NCBI GenBank assembly: GCA_032622095.1
Contig: CP136067.1
Span: 193,402,052-193,466,051 of the forward strand
Length of the DNA stretch: 64,000 nt
Source: Siphonodentalium dalli
Taxonomy: Eukaryota > Mollusca > Scaphopoda > Gadilida > Siphonodentaliidae
Reading direction: 5' to 3'
Shown here: positions 44,801 to 56,744 of the stretch, piece after piece
How the letters are laid out: the number at the start of each line of letters is the position of its first letter
Numbering within the stretch: the stretch's first letter is position 1
Made by a program: the position numbers and the translations under genes
Notes under the pieces: model-generated
What the model was told of the DNA's origin: nothing
The model's database searches: none
The model's input: only the letters and a program-made list of their open reading frames with translations

Positions 44801-47800
44801 CCTGGCTCCAAAAGTCGAAATGTAGCCTATTGAAATTGTGCCCATATGCTAGAAGCGGGTCCTCCGGAGGACCCGCCTTTAAACACACGGGGATTTGTTA
44901 TACCCGATATGTAGCGTTATATCGGCAAATATGCGACAGTGGGCCATACAATATATGTACATGAGAGTCATAACACTTAGAAAGATGCATTCTTGGGTGA
45001 TCCTGGCTCCAAAAGTCGAAATATAGCCTATTGAATTTGTGCCCATATGCTAGAAGCGGGTCCTCCGGAAGAACCCGCTTTTAAACACACGGGGATTTGT
45101 TATACCCGATCTGTAGCGTTATATCAGCAAATATGCGACAGTGGGCCATACAATATATGTACATGAGAGTCATACCACTTAGAAAGATGCATTCTTGGGT
45201 TGATCCTGGCTCCAAAAGTCGAAATATAGCCTATTGAAATTTTGCCCATATGCTAGAAGCGGGTCCTCCGGAGAACCCGCTGTTAAACACACGGGGATTT
45301 GTTATACCCGATCTGTAGCGCTATATCGGCAAATATGCGACAGCGGGCCATACAATATATGTACATGAGAGTCATAACACTTAGAAAGATGCATTCTTGG
45401 GTGATCCTGGCTCCAAAAGTCGAAATGTAGCCTAATGAAATTGTGCCCATATGCTAGAAGCGGGTCCTCCGGAGGACCCGCTTTTAAACACACGGGGATT
45501 TGTTATACCCGATCTGTAGCGTTATATCAGCAAATATGCGACAGTGGGCCATACAATATATGTACATGAGAGTCATACCACTTAGAAAGATGCATTCTTG
45601 GGTTGATCCTGGCTCCAAAAGTCGAAATATAGCCTATTGAAATTTTGCCCATATGCTAGAAGCGGGTCCTCCGGAGAACCCGCTGTTAAACACACGGGGA
45701 TTTGTTATACCCGATCTGTAGCGTTATATCGGCAAATATGCGACAGTGGGCCATACAATATATATACATGAGAGTCATAACACTTAGAAAGATGCATTCT
45801 TGGGTTGATCCTGGCTACAAAAGTCGAAATATAGCCTATTGAAATTGTGCCCATATGCTAGAAGCGGGTCCTCCGGAGGACCCGCTGTTAAACACACGGG
45901 GATTTCTCATACCGGTTTGGTGCCTTATATGGACAACTCTGCGACAGTGGGCCATACAATATATGTACATGAGAGTCATAACACTTAGAAAGAAGCATTC
46001 TTGGGTTGATCCTGGCTCCAAAAGTCGAAATGTAGCCTATTGAAATTGTGCCCATATGCTAGAAGCGGGTCCTCCGGAGGACCCGCTTTTAAACAAACGG
46101 GGATTTCTCATACCGGTTTGGTGCCTTATATGGACAACTCTGCGACAGTGGGCCATACAATATATGTACATGAGAGTCATAACACTTAGAAAGAAGCATT
46201 CTTGGGTTGATCCTGGCTCCAAAAGTCGAAATGTAGCCTATTGAAATTGTGCCCATATGCTAGAAGCGGGTCCTCCGGAGGACCCGCTTTTAAACACACG
46301 GGGATTTGTTATACCCGATCTGTAGCGTTATATCAGCAAATATGCGACAGTGGGCCATACAATATATGTACATGAGAGTCATACCACTTAGAAAGATGCA
46401 TTCTTGGGTTGATCCTGGCTCCAAAAGTCGAAATATAGCCTATTGAAATTTTGCCCATATGCTAGAAGCGGGTCCTCCGGAGAACCCGCTGTTAAACACA
46501 CGGGGATTTGTTATACCCGATCTGTAGCGTTATATCGGCAAATATGCGACAGTGGGCCATACAATATATATACATGAGAGTCATAACACTTAGAAAGATG
46601 CATTCTTGGGTTGATCCTGGCTCCAAAAGTCGAAATATAGCCTATTGAAATTGTGCCCATTATATGCTAGAAGCGGGTCCTCCGGAGGACCAGCTTTTAA
46701 ACACACGGGGATTTGTTATACCCGATCTGTAGCGTTATATCGGCAAATATGCGACAGTGGGCCATACAAAATATGTACATGAGAGTCATACCACTTAGAA
46801 AGATGCATTCTTGGGTTGATCCTGGCTCCAAAAGTCGAAATATAGCCTATTGAAATTTTGCCCATATGCTAGAAGCGGGTCCTCCGGAGAACCCGCTGTT
46901 AAACACACGGGGATTTGTTATACCCGATATGTAGCGTTATATCGGCAAATATGCGACAGTGGGCCATACAATATATATACATGAGATTCATAACACTTAG
47001 AAAGATGCATTCTTGGGTTGATCTTGACTCCAAAAGTCGAAATGTAGCCTATTGAAATTGTGCCCATATGCTAGAAGCGGGTCCTCCGGAGGACCCGCTG
47101 TTAAACACACGGCGATTTCTTATACCGGTTTGGTGCCTTATATCGACAACTCTGCGACAGTGGGCCATACAATATATGTACATGAGAGTCATAACACTTA
47201 GAAAGATGCTTTCTTGGGTTGATCCTGGCTCGAAAAGTCGAAATGTAGCTTATGGAAATTGTGCCCATATGCTAGAAGCGGGTCCTCCGGAGGACCCGCT
47301 GTTAAACACACGGCGATTTCTTATACCGGTTTGGTGCCTTATATCGACAACTCTGCGACAGTGGGCCATACAATATATGTACATGAGAGTCATAACACTT
47401 AGAAAGATGCATTCTTGGGTGATTCTGGCTCCAAAAGTCGAAATATAGCCTATTGAAATTGTGCCCATATGCTAGAAGCGGGTCCTCCGGAAGACCCGCT
47501 TTTAAACACACGGGGATTTGTTATACCCGATCTGTAGCGTTATATCAGCAAATATGCGACAGTGGGCCATACAATATATGTACATGAGAGTCATAACACT
47601 TAGAAAGAAGCATTCTTGGGTTGATCCTGGCTCCAAAAGTCGAAATGTAGCCTATTGAAATTGTGCCCATATGCTAGAAGCGGGTCCTCCGGAGGACCAG
47701 CTTTTAAACACACGGGGATGTGTTATACCCGATCTGTAGCGTTATATCGGCAAATATGCGACAGTGGGCCATACAATATATGTACATGAGAGTCATACCA

Positions 47801-48336
47801 CTTAGAAAGATGCATTCTTGGGTTGATCCTGGCTCCAAAAGTCGAAATATAGCCTATTGAAATTTTGCCCATATGCTAGAAGCGGGTCCTCCGGAGAACC
47901 CGCTGTTAAACACACGGGGATTTCTCATACCGGTTTGGTGCCTTATATGGACAACTCTGCGACAGTGGGCCATACAATATATGTACATGAGAGTCATAAC
48001 ACTTAGAAAGATACATTCTTGGGTTGATCCTGGCTCCAAAAGTCGAAATATAATCTATTGAAATTTTGCCCATATGCTAGAAGCGGGTCCTCTGGACGAC
48101 CCCAACGGGACAAAGGGCCCTAAGGTAAATGTAAACTGGGACAACATAACTTAGATAGAAGCATATTTGAGTTGATCATGGATACACAAGTTGAGATATA
48201 CCCAATTTAAATTGTTCGGATATGTAAACCACAGGTGTCCTCTGGAGGACCCGCTAATAAATATATCGGAATTTCAGATACCCCTTATGTTGACTTATAT
48301 CGACAGTGGGGCCTAAAATATATGTGTATGCCAGTT
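38852..48336. repeat. Satellite array, right block: about 47 monomers of 201-202 bp
   Basis: It resumes at TATACCCGATCTGTAGCG, the exact continuation of the monomer cut at 21,385. Monomer types and variants are the same as in the left block (types A and B, the broken dyad, a one-base deletion giving GGGTGATCC, and the rarer AAACAAACGGGG and CATTATTGGG). From about 46,650 monomers become more varied, and those after 48,080 are strongly diverged and end near 48,336. It is non-coding. Confidence 0.95.
39000..45700. repeat. Higher-order satellite blocks (13-mer, about 2,620 bp; 6-mer, 1,210 bp)
   Basis: Marked monomers at 39,385, 39,788 and 40,191 recur at 42,005, 42,408 and 42,811, an offset of 2,620. 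The rare variant GCATTATTGGG, at about 40,149 and 42,769, confirms it. Further on, 43,217-44,283 recurs at 44,427-45,493, an offset of 1,210, with shared private variants (TGGGAGTCATATCAC, TTAGCAAGAAGC, CCTCCGGAAGAACCC). The 4-monomer type A/B block of the left array is also found at about 40,822-41,430. Confidence 0.85.
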
Positions 48337-48439
48337 GTACCATATACACCCATCCAAACCTGTCAGCTTAGAAATCATTAATATTCTAGATATTATTATT
48401 ATACAAGTACCAAACTCGAATTCAACAGCATAGATACAG

Positions 48440-50679
48440 GTAAGGTGGATGAGTGAGTCACGATGATCCATTCAACACCGAAATCTTGAGAGGCGAGGAT
48501 TAGCAAATGATAATGAGAGGCCGATCACGATCGGCAGATGTTAACCCATCCCTTGGCGATAAAAATTTACTATGATCGGAATCATAAATGAGAGTTTTGG
48601 TGTTGAATTATATGAGTATACTGTATGTACTATTATAGACAAATGTACATAACACAAATATTGGAATGTATGGGTCACCGGCATTTATATAAGAGAATGC
48701 ACTGCTACAAGATATGTAATGCTAAACCACCACAGCCTTGGGTTAAATGTTAAAGGTGTGACCTGAACATGGAATACTTGGGTTAAGAGAGTCCAAGTCT
48801 ACTGCTAATATCATGTGATGTTTATTGTTGAATCTTTATTTTAAATTAGATACCATAGCCTTCTTTATCAGATTATGTGTACATTGGCATAAGAGACATC
48901 AGAAAATGATATAGCCTTATCAATAGCTAAGTAGTCCAAAGGCATGGCATAAAATTGGTGAATTGGATTTAATGTTACTCCAAACAGATTTACAGGTACA
49001 TAACAAGATTTTGGACCGATTTAAACAAATTTGGTGTGGTGATTCGGGGTACCCTTGGCAGAGTTATAATGGTGTTAGTTTTTATCCGGACATCACAATA
49101 TGTGTACCATACTATGGTGAATTGGATTTAATGTTGCTCCAAAACAGATTTACCAGTACATAACACAAGATTTTGGACCGATTTAAACAAATTTGGTGTG
49201 GTGATTTGGGGTACCCATTGGCAGAGTTATAATGGTGTTAGTTTTTCAAATTTTCAAACTTAAAAAAATAATTATTTTTAATTATTTAAAAAAAGGGACA
49301 CATTGGGAATCTTTTTAATCAACTTGTATCATAATCATCAATATCTAAATGAAAACAAGTGGTCAATCCGGACATCACAATATGTGTACCATACTATGGT
49401 ATAGGTACACATAAAAATCAAAATAAATTAATCAATCAATAGGGGCAAAGAGTGTGTCAAAATAAACCAATATAAAATGAGACATGGTATCAGATGAAAG
49501 TATCAGGAATGTTGAGATTTAACTACAGAAATCCATGCAAGTGAATGAGGAGAAACCTGGAGATAACAGAAGAATGATTAATTGAAATTTAAAATGAGAA
49601 CATCCCTACAAATGAATAATAGAGTATTCCAATTAAAACTTTAGAACTGAATGGGACAGTCCATTGAATCATGAATGGGTTCAGCTTCACCACTATCATA
49701 GAGCTATGTCCTATATACAGTGGCTAAAAATAACTAATATTTCAATAAGACATCAGTTCTGCAGTCTCTCAGAACACTATCTATGCAGTTAAGCTTGCAT
49801 TACTGGTAGTTAATTGTAATCTACCTGGGTTATCAAAAACTCAAATCTGTTCAATTCTTAGTTGAAAAAGGGCCATAACTCTAGTATAACAAATCAGATC
49901 TAACCCATATTCGAACTTGATCTGTATTTTGAGTTGAGAAACTCAAAAAACTTTGGTTCCTATCAGTTGAAAAATTGTTGATTTAACGAAGCATTCATGA
50001 ATTCTATGTCAAAGGGCCATAACTCCATAAAAAAATATCGGATCAAACCCATATTCGAACTCGATATGTATTTTGGACTGAGCAACTCACATACCAAATT
50101 TGGTTAGTCAGATAATATTTTTTTGAGTTATGGCAGCATACATGAATTCTAAGTTGAAAAAGGGCCATAACTCCATAAAAAAAACTCGGATCAAACCCAT
50201 ATTCGAACTCGATCTGTATTTGGTGCTGAGAAATTGATATAAAAAAATTTGTTCCGATCAGATAGAAAATATTTCAGTTATCGCACCATGCGTAAAGTGT
50301 CTACAGACAGACAGACGGACGGACGGACTAACGACGAGTGGTCAATCCGGACAACGACACTATGTTTACCATACTATGGTATGGGTAAACATAAAAACCT
50401 ATATGTTGTAAACAACTTGGTGGCATTTCTAACCAAAGTTCAGTTAGTGGAGGTTTTCTCGGTGTTGCTTATTGCATAGTATTTCCATAATGTTTGTTTA
50501 CATAACATGTCGTTTGTTTACATAACACACAGTACTAGTACTAACATCACAGTAACATGACAATAACATGTAATTCATGCGATATTAATGATCGGAATAA
50601 GAACAGAATTTGTCTATAAATTAATATTATTTCCGTTTATGGCGGTTTTAACGGATGTGACTATTTTAACAGCAATACC
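48440..50679. repeat. Right arm of long imperfect inverted repeat
   Basis: It is the reverse complement of 11,031-13,585 in pieces. 48,515-49,050 matches 12,830-13,585, about 50,250-50,395 matches 12,400-12,550, and 50,400-50,679 matches 11,031-11,265. The inner part holds an internal duplication (GGTGAATTGGATTTAATGTT near 48,956 and again near 49,119). The arm ends at AGCAATACC (about 50,671-50,679), facing GGGTACTGCT at 11,031. Sequence outside these points no longer matches. Confidence 0.72.
49840..50290. repeat. Tandem repeat with GGGCCATAACTC, about 145-bp unit, three copies
   Basis: Each unit has AAGGGCCATAACTC, then CCCATATTCGAACT(T/C)GAT, CTGTATTTTG and a TTGGTT/TTGTTCC block. It ends in GACAGACAGACGGACGGACGG at about 50,308-50,328 and the palindromic CCATACTATGGTATGG. 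The same class of unit occurs inside 23,660-24,387. It is non-coding. Confidence 0.65.
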
Positions 50680-51560
50680 AACTGCCAACACTTACTATAA
50701 TTAACGTCAGAAGGTTGTACCATGGACATTTTAATGATTAAATTATTATTAACATTTGATAAAATATTTATAGTGTTAGAATCATAAGTGGGTCCCAGTT
50801 ATGTTGACATATGCCCTTTAAATTTTACGTAGCTTATTTCTTGGAGTAGCTAACATATTTCCCTGAATGTAAAATAAATTTATATTTATATAATCACAAA
50901 CGATCTTCGTCGGGCTTTTTAGAGTCTTTAAGTTAAGCTACTCGTATCCGGTCCTCATACACTACAGAAGGAAATGCTGTGTCACAATCATCACTGATAT
51001 GAAAATAATGTGTTTGGCTAAATGGTCAAAATTTAGATCCAAAAAGATGAATGCCTGGAGTGAGAATATCTACCACGAGGTCTCAAGCAGTCTACCTCTT
51101 CACATGCAAAATAGCAAAATAACATTGAATGTCTCAATGACACCATGGCTTGAGGGTGGGAACGACCCACCATATGGTAGATATTCAACCAGGCTCTGCT
51201 TAAGTTAAATTTTAAAGTTTAAACTAAATTCAACACATTAAAAAATATCAGTTTTTGAATTGATGACTATTGTACATGTACAGTACACATCAAATAGTAA
51301 TAACAATTAACATTATGATCTTGTAACTAAACATGATAGAATATTGACAGTATTGTGGTATTAACTACTACGAGTAATATTAGTACTAATAGTACTAGTC
51401 TATCATAATATATAGGCACATGATGTATGGGGAATTTAAGGACAATAACAATAGTTACAACATTCTTTATTGCGATTAAGCCTTTAGAGGGCGTTCTCTA
51501 GTAGATTATCATATTTTATCTGCATGATAAGATTCCATAATTTTGAGACAACTTTAGCAG
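50680..51560. other. No gene recognised
   Basis: AT-rich sequence. A 69-codon plus-strand frame at 50,999-51,208 has no identifiable motif or splice context. Nothing else could be supported. Confidence 0.35.
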
Positions 51561-51564
51561 AAGT

Positions 51565-51785
51565 TGGCGTTAATGAAGCTTTGTTTTCATTAACGCCCAC
51601 TTGCGGTTAAATCACCGATCACGTAATGACATGAGGACGAGTGGTAATAATAGTAACAACATGATATTGTCGAGCACAATGGTTTATTAACAGCCCTACA
51701 GGAATGATTAACAGCCCTTGGTACAATTAGAGGCATGGGGCTGTTAATCATTCCTATCGAGCCCATCATGTTATTATTATATATC
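51565..51785. repeat. Two adjacent foldback structures
   Basis: TGGCGTTAATGA (51,565) pairs TCATTAACGCCCA (to 51,600). Then GGAATGATTAACAGCCC (51,701-51,717) pairs GGGCTGTTAATCATTCC (51,738-51,754). Outer GTAACAACATGAT and TCGAGC words pair with GAGCCCATCATGTTAT. This is probably a small foldback element inserted within another. Confidence 0.55.
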
Positions 51786-52359
51786 AATGCACTATCATGT
51801 TATTTTGTCATTGTTATCAGTAGTATGTTGTCGTTTATATTTCATATGATAAAATAAATAAAGAATGATTTTAAACAATGTTTATGGTATATATGGGGCC
51901 AACTTTGCATTAATTACTTTTACACAGGTCAATTAACATGATGAATAGACCTGTTAAATATCACGGATTGTACGTGATACTCCCAGATTGTCATAGATAA
52001 AACCTCCAAAATACGAAAGAGAATCGATTTCTCCCGCATGTGCAGATGTCTTAACATCAAGAGTAATTTCATATTAATCATTATAAATCCATAATGATAA
52101 CATAGGCAAGCATGAATGACAATGTCTGGGCATGCGCATTGATGTCTGAGGTTAATATTTGAGACGAGTATAGTGATAAAACGATCATAAAATTAGTCAA
52201 TCCCTTAATGTGATAGTCTGTTAATTGGGGAAAAAAACACTACATATATGTCTGAAGTGTAATATTAGTGTAAGGATGCAACACGATATACGAAAATATA
52301 TGAAACGTAAGTCGCGACAAGATAAGCTGGTAAAGTCAACTCAGTACACACTTCAAAAA

Positions 52360-52490
52360 TTTATATCTGATCACTGTGAGCTTTGATGGCCGGGTATGTT
52401 CCTCGACACGAATCAAATCGATGATTTTTACACCCAAACCAAAGAAATATTAATTTAGGAGCATCTGATCAAATTGAGTACCTGTAATAG
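52360..52490. mobile_element. 3' fragment of the TTAAAGGTACTCAATC MITE family
   Basis: ATCACTGTGAGCTTTGATG, TTCCTCGACACGAATCAAAT, AAACCAAAGAA and GATCAAATTGAGTACCT match, in order, the right half of the complete copy at 61,627-62,102. The left half is absent. Confidence 0.65.
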
Positions 52491-52809
52491 CATGTAATTA
52501 ACCCTACCCACATAAGGTCATGCAATGTGAACTACCCGAGCAGCTACATACATTGGCATTATCTGGGATAACTTCCCAAAACATGCAAAAGAGTCACTAT
52601 AATTATCTTTCAAGTTTTCAACCAATATACATCGAAAAAAAATTATTCCAATTTCTTTTAAAATTAATGAAACACACAGAATATTTATTTATTGATACTA
52701 TTCATTATTATATGACTATCGCTTTTCTTTCCCCAATACCGCTATTGTATAGCGATCATTTCCTGGCCATCGGATCAGCTGCAGTTTGATCCGATCATAT
52801 AATAAACCT

Positions 52810-52975
52810 GTTATTGCTGCAGTGAATTGATCTGGGGCGAAGTATCACGTCTCGTTGAAGAGGTCAGATCGCTGGATCAAACTCGACGCCTGTGGTGGCT
52901 CGTTTGATCCAGCGATCTGACCTCTTCAACGAGAACGTGATACTTCGCCCCAGATCAATTCACTGCAGCAATAAC
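52810..52975. mobile_element. Hairpin MITE, copy 1 (73-bp arms)
   Basis: The arms run from GTTATTGCTGCAGTGAATTG through GATCTGGGGCGAAGTATCAC and GAGGTCAGATCGCTGGATCA to a 19-base GC-rich loop and back. One arm carries a short slippage (CACGTCTCG against CGAGAACGTG). The copy at 54,111-54,274 has the same arms and a loop that is its reverse complement, so the two are in opposite orientation. Flanking AATAAACCT on this left side matches the right flank of the other copy. Confidence 0.8.
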
Positions 52976-53299
52976 ATGTATTTATCACAAATCGATTTAG
53001 TTTAGCCAGATGTGTAACTTGTGTTGTTCGCCCTGATCTGTTACTAGTGTTACACTGTGTTACTGTTAGGTAGTTTTATAGACGAAGTTAGGATACTTAT
53101 TTAACTTTCCCAATTGGCATTCACTCCTTGGCCTATAGAAAAATTCCCGATTACCTTCCATACGAAACTACATATATTTTCCTCGTTTTAGTGTATTTGG
53201 CAGCTATTCTTTCTCTTATATAAGGAATGGCAACGATTATTTCACTCATCCTATTCCACTAATTTGCCTCGTATTGTAGTCACCGGAAGTTGTCCAGAA

Positions 53300-53395
53300 A
53301 CAGCTGATAAGCACATGTTGAAACCACGTGTATTCTGATAAGCACCCTTTGAAACCACGTGTATTCTGATGAGCACATGTTTGAGACCACACCCC
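53300..53395. repeat. Three short tandem units with CACGTG
   Basis: TTGAAACCACGTGTATTCTGAT followed by (A/G)AGCAC recurs with a period of about 35 bases, and a third unit has GAGACCACACCC. CACGTG is an E-box palindrome, but the simplest reading is a short tandem repeat. A related GAAACCACGCC lies just downstream. Confidence 0.55.
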
Positions 53396-53479
53396 AAATC
53401 TCCATATTTGGATGAAACCACGCCTATTTTTGGTTCCCATACCGTAGAAGCGGGGGCTGATTCAGACCTTTCCCACATC

Positions 53480-54110
53480 CATGTATCTTCATATTTTGTG
53501 AAGTTTTATCATTTCTGTCACGTACATCACACTGCTTGATTATGTCGACGATAATGATATTAGAATTTAGACGATGATGAATGATGACTCAGATGAGGAT
53601 GAAATGAAACAAAAAAATGTTGTTGACAAAAAAAAAAATCGGAATCGACAAATCTCCCGCCAAGGTGAAGGTCAATGACTGAATCAGTGAATGAGGAGTA
53701 TATAATAAGTTGGAATTACGGAATTCGTTAACCTAGCCGAATCGAAATCGAAGGGTACACTTTCACTGTGATAGGTTTTGTGATCGGCACTAACACTTAA
53801 ATTTTAACTGTGTTCTTGAAAGTCTGCCGCCAATCACGGGTACTGCGTTGTATTTTTGCATTGATTTGTGTGGCTTTTGGAGCAGAAAATAAGAGGATTA
53901 TCAGATTTCTCGATTCTTAACTATAGGTGAGTGGGCATGGATGCGTTAGCTAGGAGAATTTGATAATGTTCATAGTTTATTGAATATAAAAATATACAAA
54001 TAAAATGGTAAGTATAACATTGAAATTAAATTATTTATTTGTCACTCATCTATAAAGCATGCACTCTTGCATTACTACGGGAACCTAAATAAATGCAAAA
54101 ATACATACAT
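53480..54110. other. No gene recognised
   Basis: Non-coding AT-rich sequence between the two hairpin MITEs. No repeat or frame is supportable. Confidence 0.35.
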
Positions 54111-54274
54111 GTTATCGCTGCAGTGAATTGATCTGGGGCGAAGTATCACGTCGAGTTGAAGAGGTCAGATCGCTGGATCAAACGAGCCGCCGCAGGCGTC
54201 GAGTTTGATCCAGCGATCTGACCTCTTCAACGAGACGTGATGCGAAGCCCAGATCAATTCACTGCAGCGATAAC
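54111..54274. mobile_element. Hairpin MITE, copy 2 (inverted relative to 52,810-52,975)
   Basis: The ends are GTTATCGCTGCAGTGAATTG and its complement, with the same arm sequence as copy 1. The loop GAGCCGCCGCAGGCGTCGA is the reverse complement of the copy 1 loop except for two C-to-T changes at CpG sites. A small deletion shortens the right arm (GACGTGATGCGAAGCCC). Confidence 0.8.
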
Positions 54275-54321
54275 AGGTTTATTATATGAAATGCTTTTTA
54301 TTTAAAAACCACATGCTTTTT

Positions 54322-54870
54322 AGCTCACCTGAGACAAAGTCTCCGGTGGAGCTATAGTCATCACTCCTCGTCCGTCGTCCGTCCGTCCGTCCGTCTGTCC
54401 GTCTGTCCGTCTGTCCGTCAACTTTTTTAAAAACATCTTCTCCTCTTAAACCATCATACCGAATTGGTTCATATTTGGTGTGTATGTTCCCTAGGTGACT
54501 CTCATTCAGATTTGTTCAAATGAGGTCACTGGGTCAAATAGTTGCGAAACAAGGGCCATAACTCTATTCCTCCATAGTAATTCTTACAACAACTTCTTGT
54601 CCATAACCATTGGGCCAATTTAGCTAATATTTGGTATGGAGAGTCCTTGGGTGACTGGTGTTCAGATTTGTTCAAATGAGGTCACCCGGTCAATTAGTTG
54701 AGAAACCAGGGCCATAACTCATAGTGATTCTTACAATGACTTCTTCTAAAAAAATATTTGGCCGATTTAGCTTATATTTGGTACAGAGATACCTTGGGTG
54801 ACTGGGGTTCATATTTGTTCAAATGGGGTCACTGGGTCAAATAGGGGCAGAGCCAGGGACATAACTTTAA
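54322..54870. repeat. Dispersed element with CTCCTCGTCCGTC motif, copy 2
   Basis: It starts with AGCTCACCTGAGACAAAGTC and GGTGGAGCTATAG, then a (CCGTCTGT)n-like run. Three units of about 140-165 bases follow, with TTCATATTTGGTGTG, CCCTAGGTGAC, TTGTTCAAATGAGGTCAC and AGGGCCATAACTC. It is related to 12,000-12,360 and 57,170-57,670. Confidence 0.75.
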
Positions 54871-55369
54871 AAAAAAAAAAATTATTTTTGCATTTTGACC
54901 TTTAATTTTTGTTTAGGACACATCACAGCCTCATATTTCTTACCTAGATTTTTCTTAGCATGTTCTTCATCTGTATGGATTTTGGTATTGTTTATTTAAC
55001 CCCTTCCACTCTTGTTTTGATATAGAATTCATCCAAGACAGGATTACTCTAACATTTTTCATCTGATCAACACCAAATTTGGTATATGAATTTTTGACAC
55101 TTATATACAGATCAAGTTAAAATATGGGTTTGATCCGATATATTTTAACAGAGTTATGGCCCTTTATAATTCACACCCCTTTGCTATGCACTATTAATTT
55201 TTAAGAGGACACTCTAGCCTGTATTATTGAAAAAGCCAATTTATCATAGTGTGGTCACCCGATCCTCTTGCTGAATACTGCTTGCTTCAGACCAGTTTAC
55301 CATCTGTCATTACAAGACATGACATTAGCTAAACAACTACCAGAGTCTACAAGGAATAACCATTATATA
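54871..55369. repeat. Diverged repeat related to the inverted arms
   Basis: A CATCTGATCAACACCAAATT block, GGGTTTGATCCGATATATTT and AACAGAGTTATGGCCCTTT resemble 12,520-12,640 in the left arm and its mirror at about 50,100-50,280. The rest shows no feature. Confidence 0.45.
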
Positions 55370-56650
55370 TAACATCTGCAGAGTTATGAAACTTTACTCT
55401 TTAATGAAATTATGGAAACATTCCACCCTCCCCCCACCCACCCCCTCCCATATGGCCCAGGCCCAACCCTGCCATCAACCAAGATACCTTCCAAGCCATA
55501 TCACCTCTCAATTTAATATGTCTTCTCACCACAGAGGCATATATATCTGTAAAGGTACAGGTCATTAATTATATAAACTGGCCAGATGACATGTATTATT
55601 CTAATCTAAACATATCTGTAGCAATTTAATTACTGACATTCAATGATACTGTGAATGGCTTTGATTTCTTCAAGTCTGGAAATAGTGTGTCTGACATTTA
55701 CATAGTGAGGTCCCCAGATGGTGAATTTAGTGTTGCTATTCCATACAGCATGCTAGCATCACCAAATACACCTGCCAGGGACCTAATTCTGCTTAGTCCT
55801 CATCTTCTTGGAAGTAACCTAAGTATAAAATTGACAGTTTGATTTAGTCACTTTTTCCACCTGTTCAGTTTCAATGTCCCCCTAATTTGCAGAAGATAAA
55901 ATGCATAATTGAGGTGCTCAATGGGTGTGTATCACCAACTTCAACTGTAGGACTTCAATCTGTTCCTTGGTTGTATTGGCCATTGAGGCCTAATCAGATT
56001 GAGGATGAATTTGGTGATGCTAGCCTGCCTTACAGAATATTGTCATTAAATCCACATTTTTGGGACCTAATTCTGCAAATGTCAGACATACTAAATTCAG
56101 GTTTGGCCATTTCATATTATTGTTTTAATCACCACTTATCCAGATGAAATCATACGACTAATATTCAAAGAAAAATGGGGGGGGGGGGGGTATATATTGG
56201 ATTAAATTTGTCTTCTATCTGGCATTTGCAGAATGAGGTCCCCAGAGGGTGAATTTAGTTATGCTACCCTGCACAGCAGTCTAGCATCACCAAATACACT
56301 AGCCAGGGTCCTCATTCTGCTTAGGCCTCATCTTCTGGGAAGTATATAGGCACTTAAATTGACATTTTTACTTACTTTAGCCCTTCTGTTTAGTTTCTAT
56401 ATCCCCTAATTTGTGAATATAAAATGCATAATTGAGGTGCCCAATGGGTGCACATCACCAACTTTAACTGGAGAACTTCAATCTAATGCTATGTCTCCCA
56501 TAGCAGTTGAGGCCTACACAGAATGAGGTCCACAGAGGGTGAATTTGGTGATACTAGCCCGCATTGCAGGATTGTGTCATTAAATTCACCTTTTGGGGAC
56601 CTCATTCTGAAAATGTCAGACACTATGTTCAGGCTTGTCTGTTCGAATAT
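55370..56650. repeat. Two copies of the GAGGTCCCCAGAGGGTGAAT foldback family
   Basis: Copies at about 55,370-56,110 and 56,215-56,650 follow the order seen at 14,020-14,770. Bases 56,517-56,612 again form a hairpin between CAGAATGAGGTCC and GGGGACCTCATTCTG. A G homopolymer of about 14 bases lies at 56,176-56,190 between the copies. Short open frames here run through the repeat and are not conserved. Confidence 0.7.
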
Positions 56651-56744
56651 TATGTTCTTAACCACCAGTATCCAGTTGAACTCATTATACCCTGATTTTG
56701 CAAAGAAAACTTGGGGGGTATATTGTATTGAATTTGTCAGTCTC

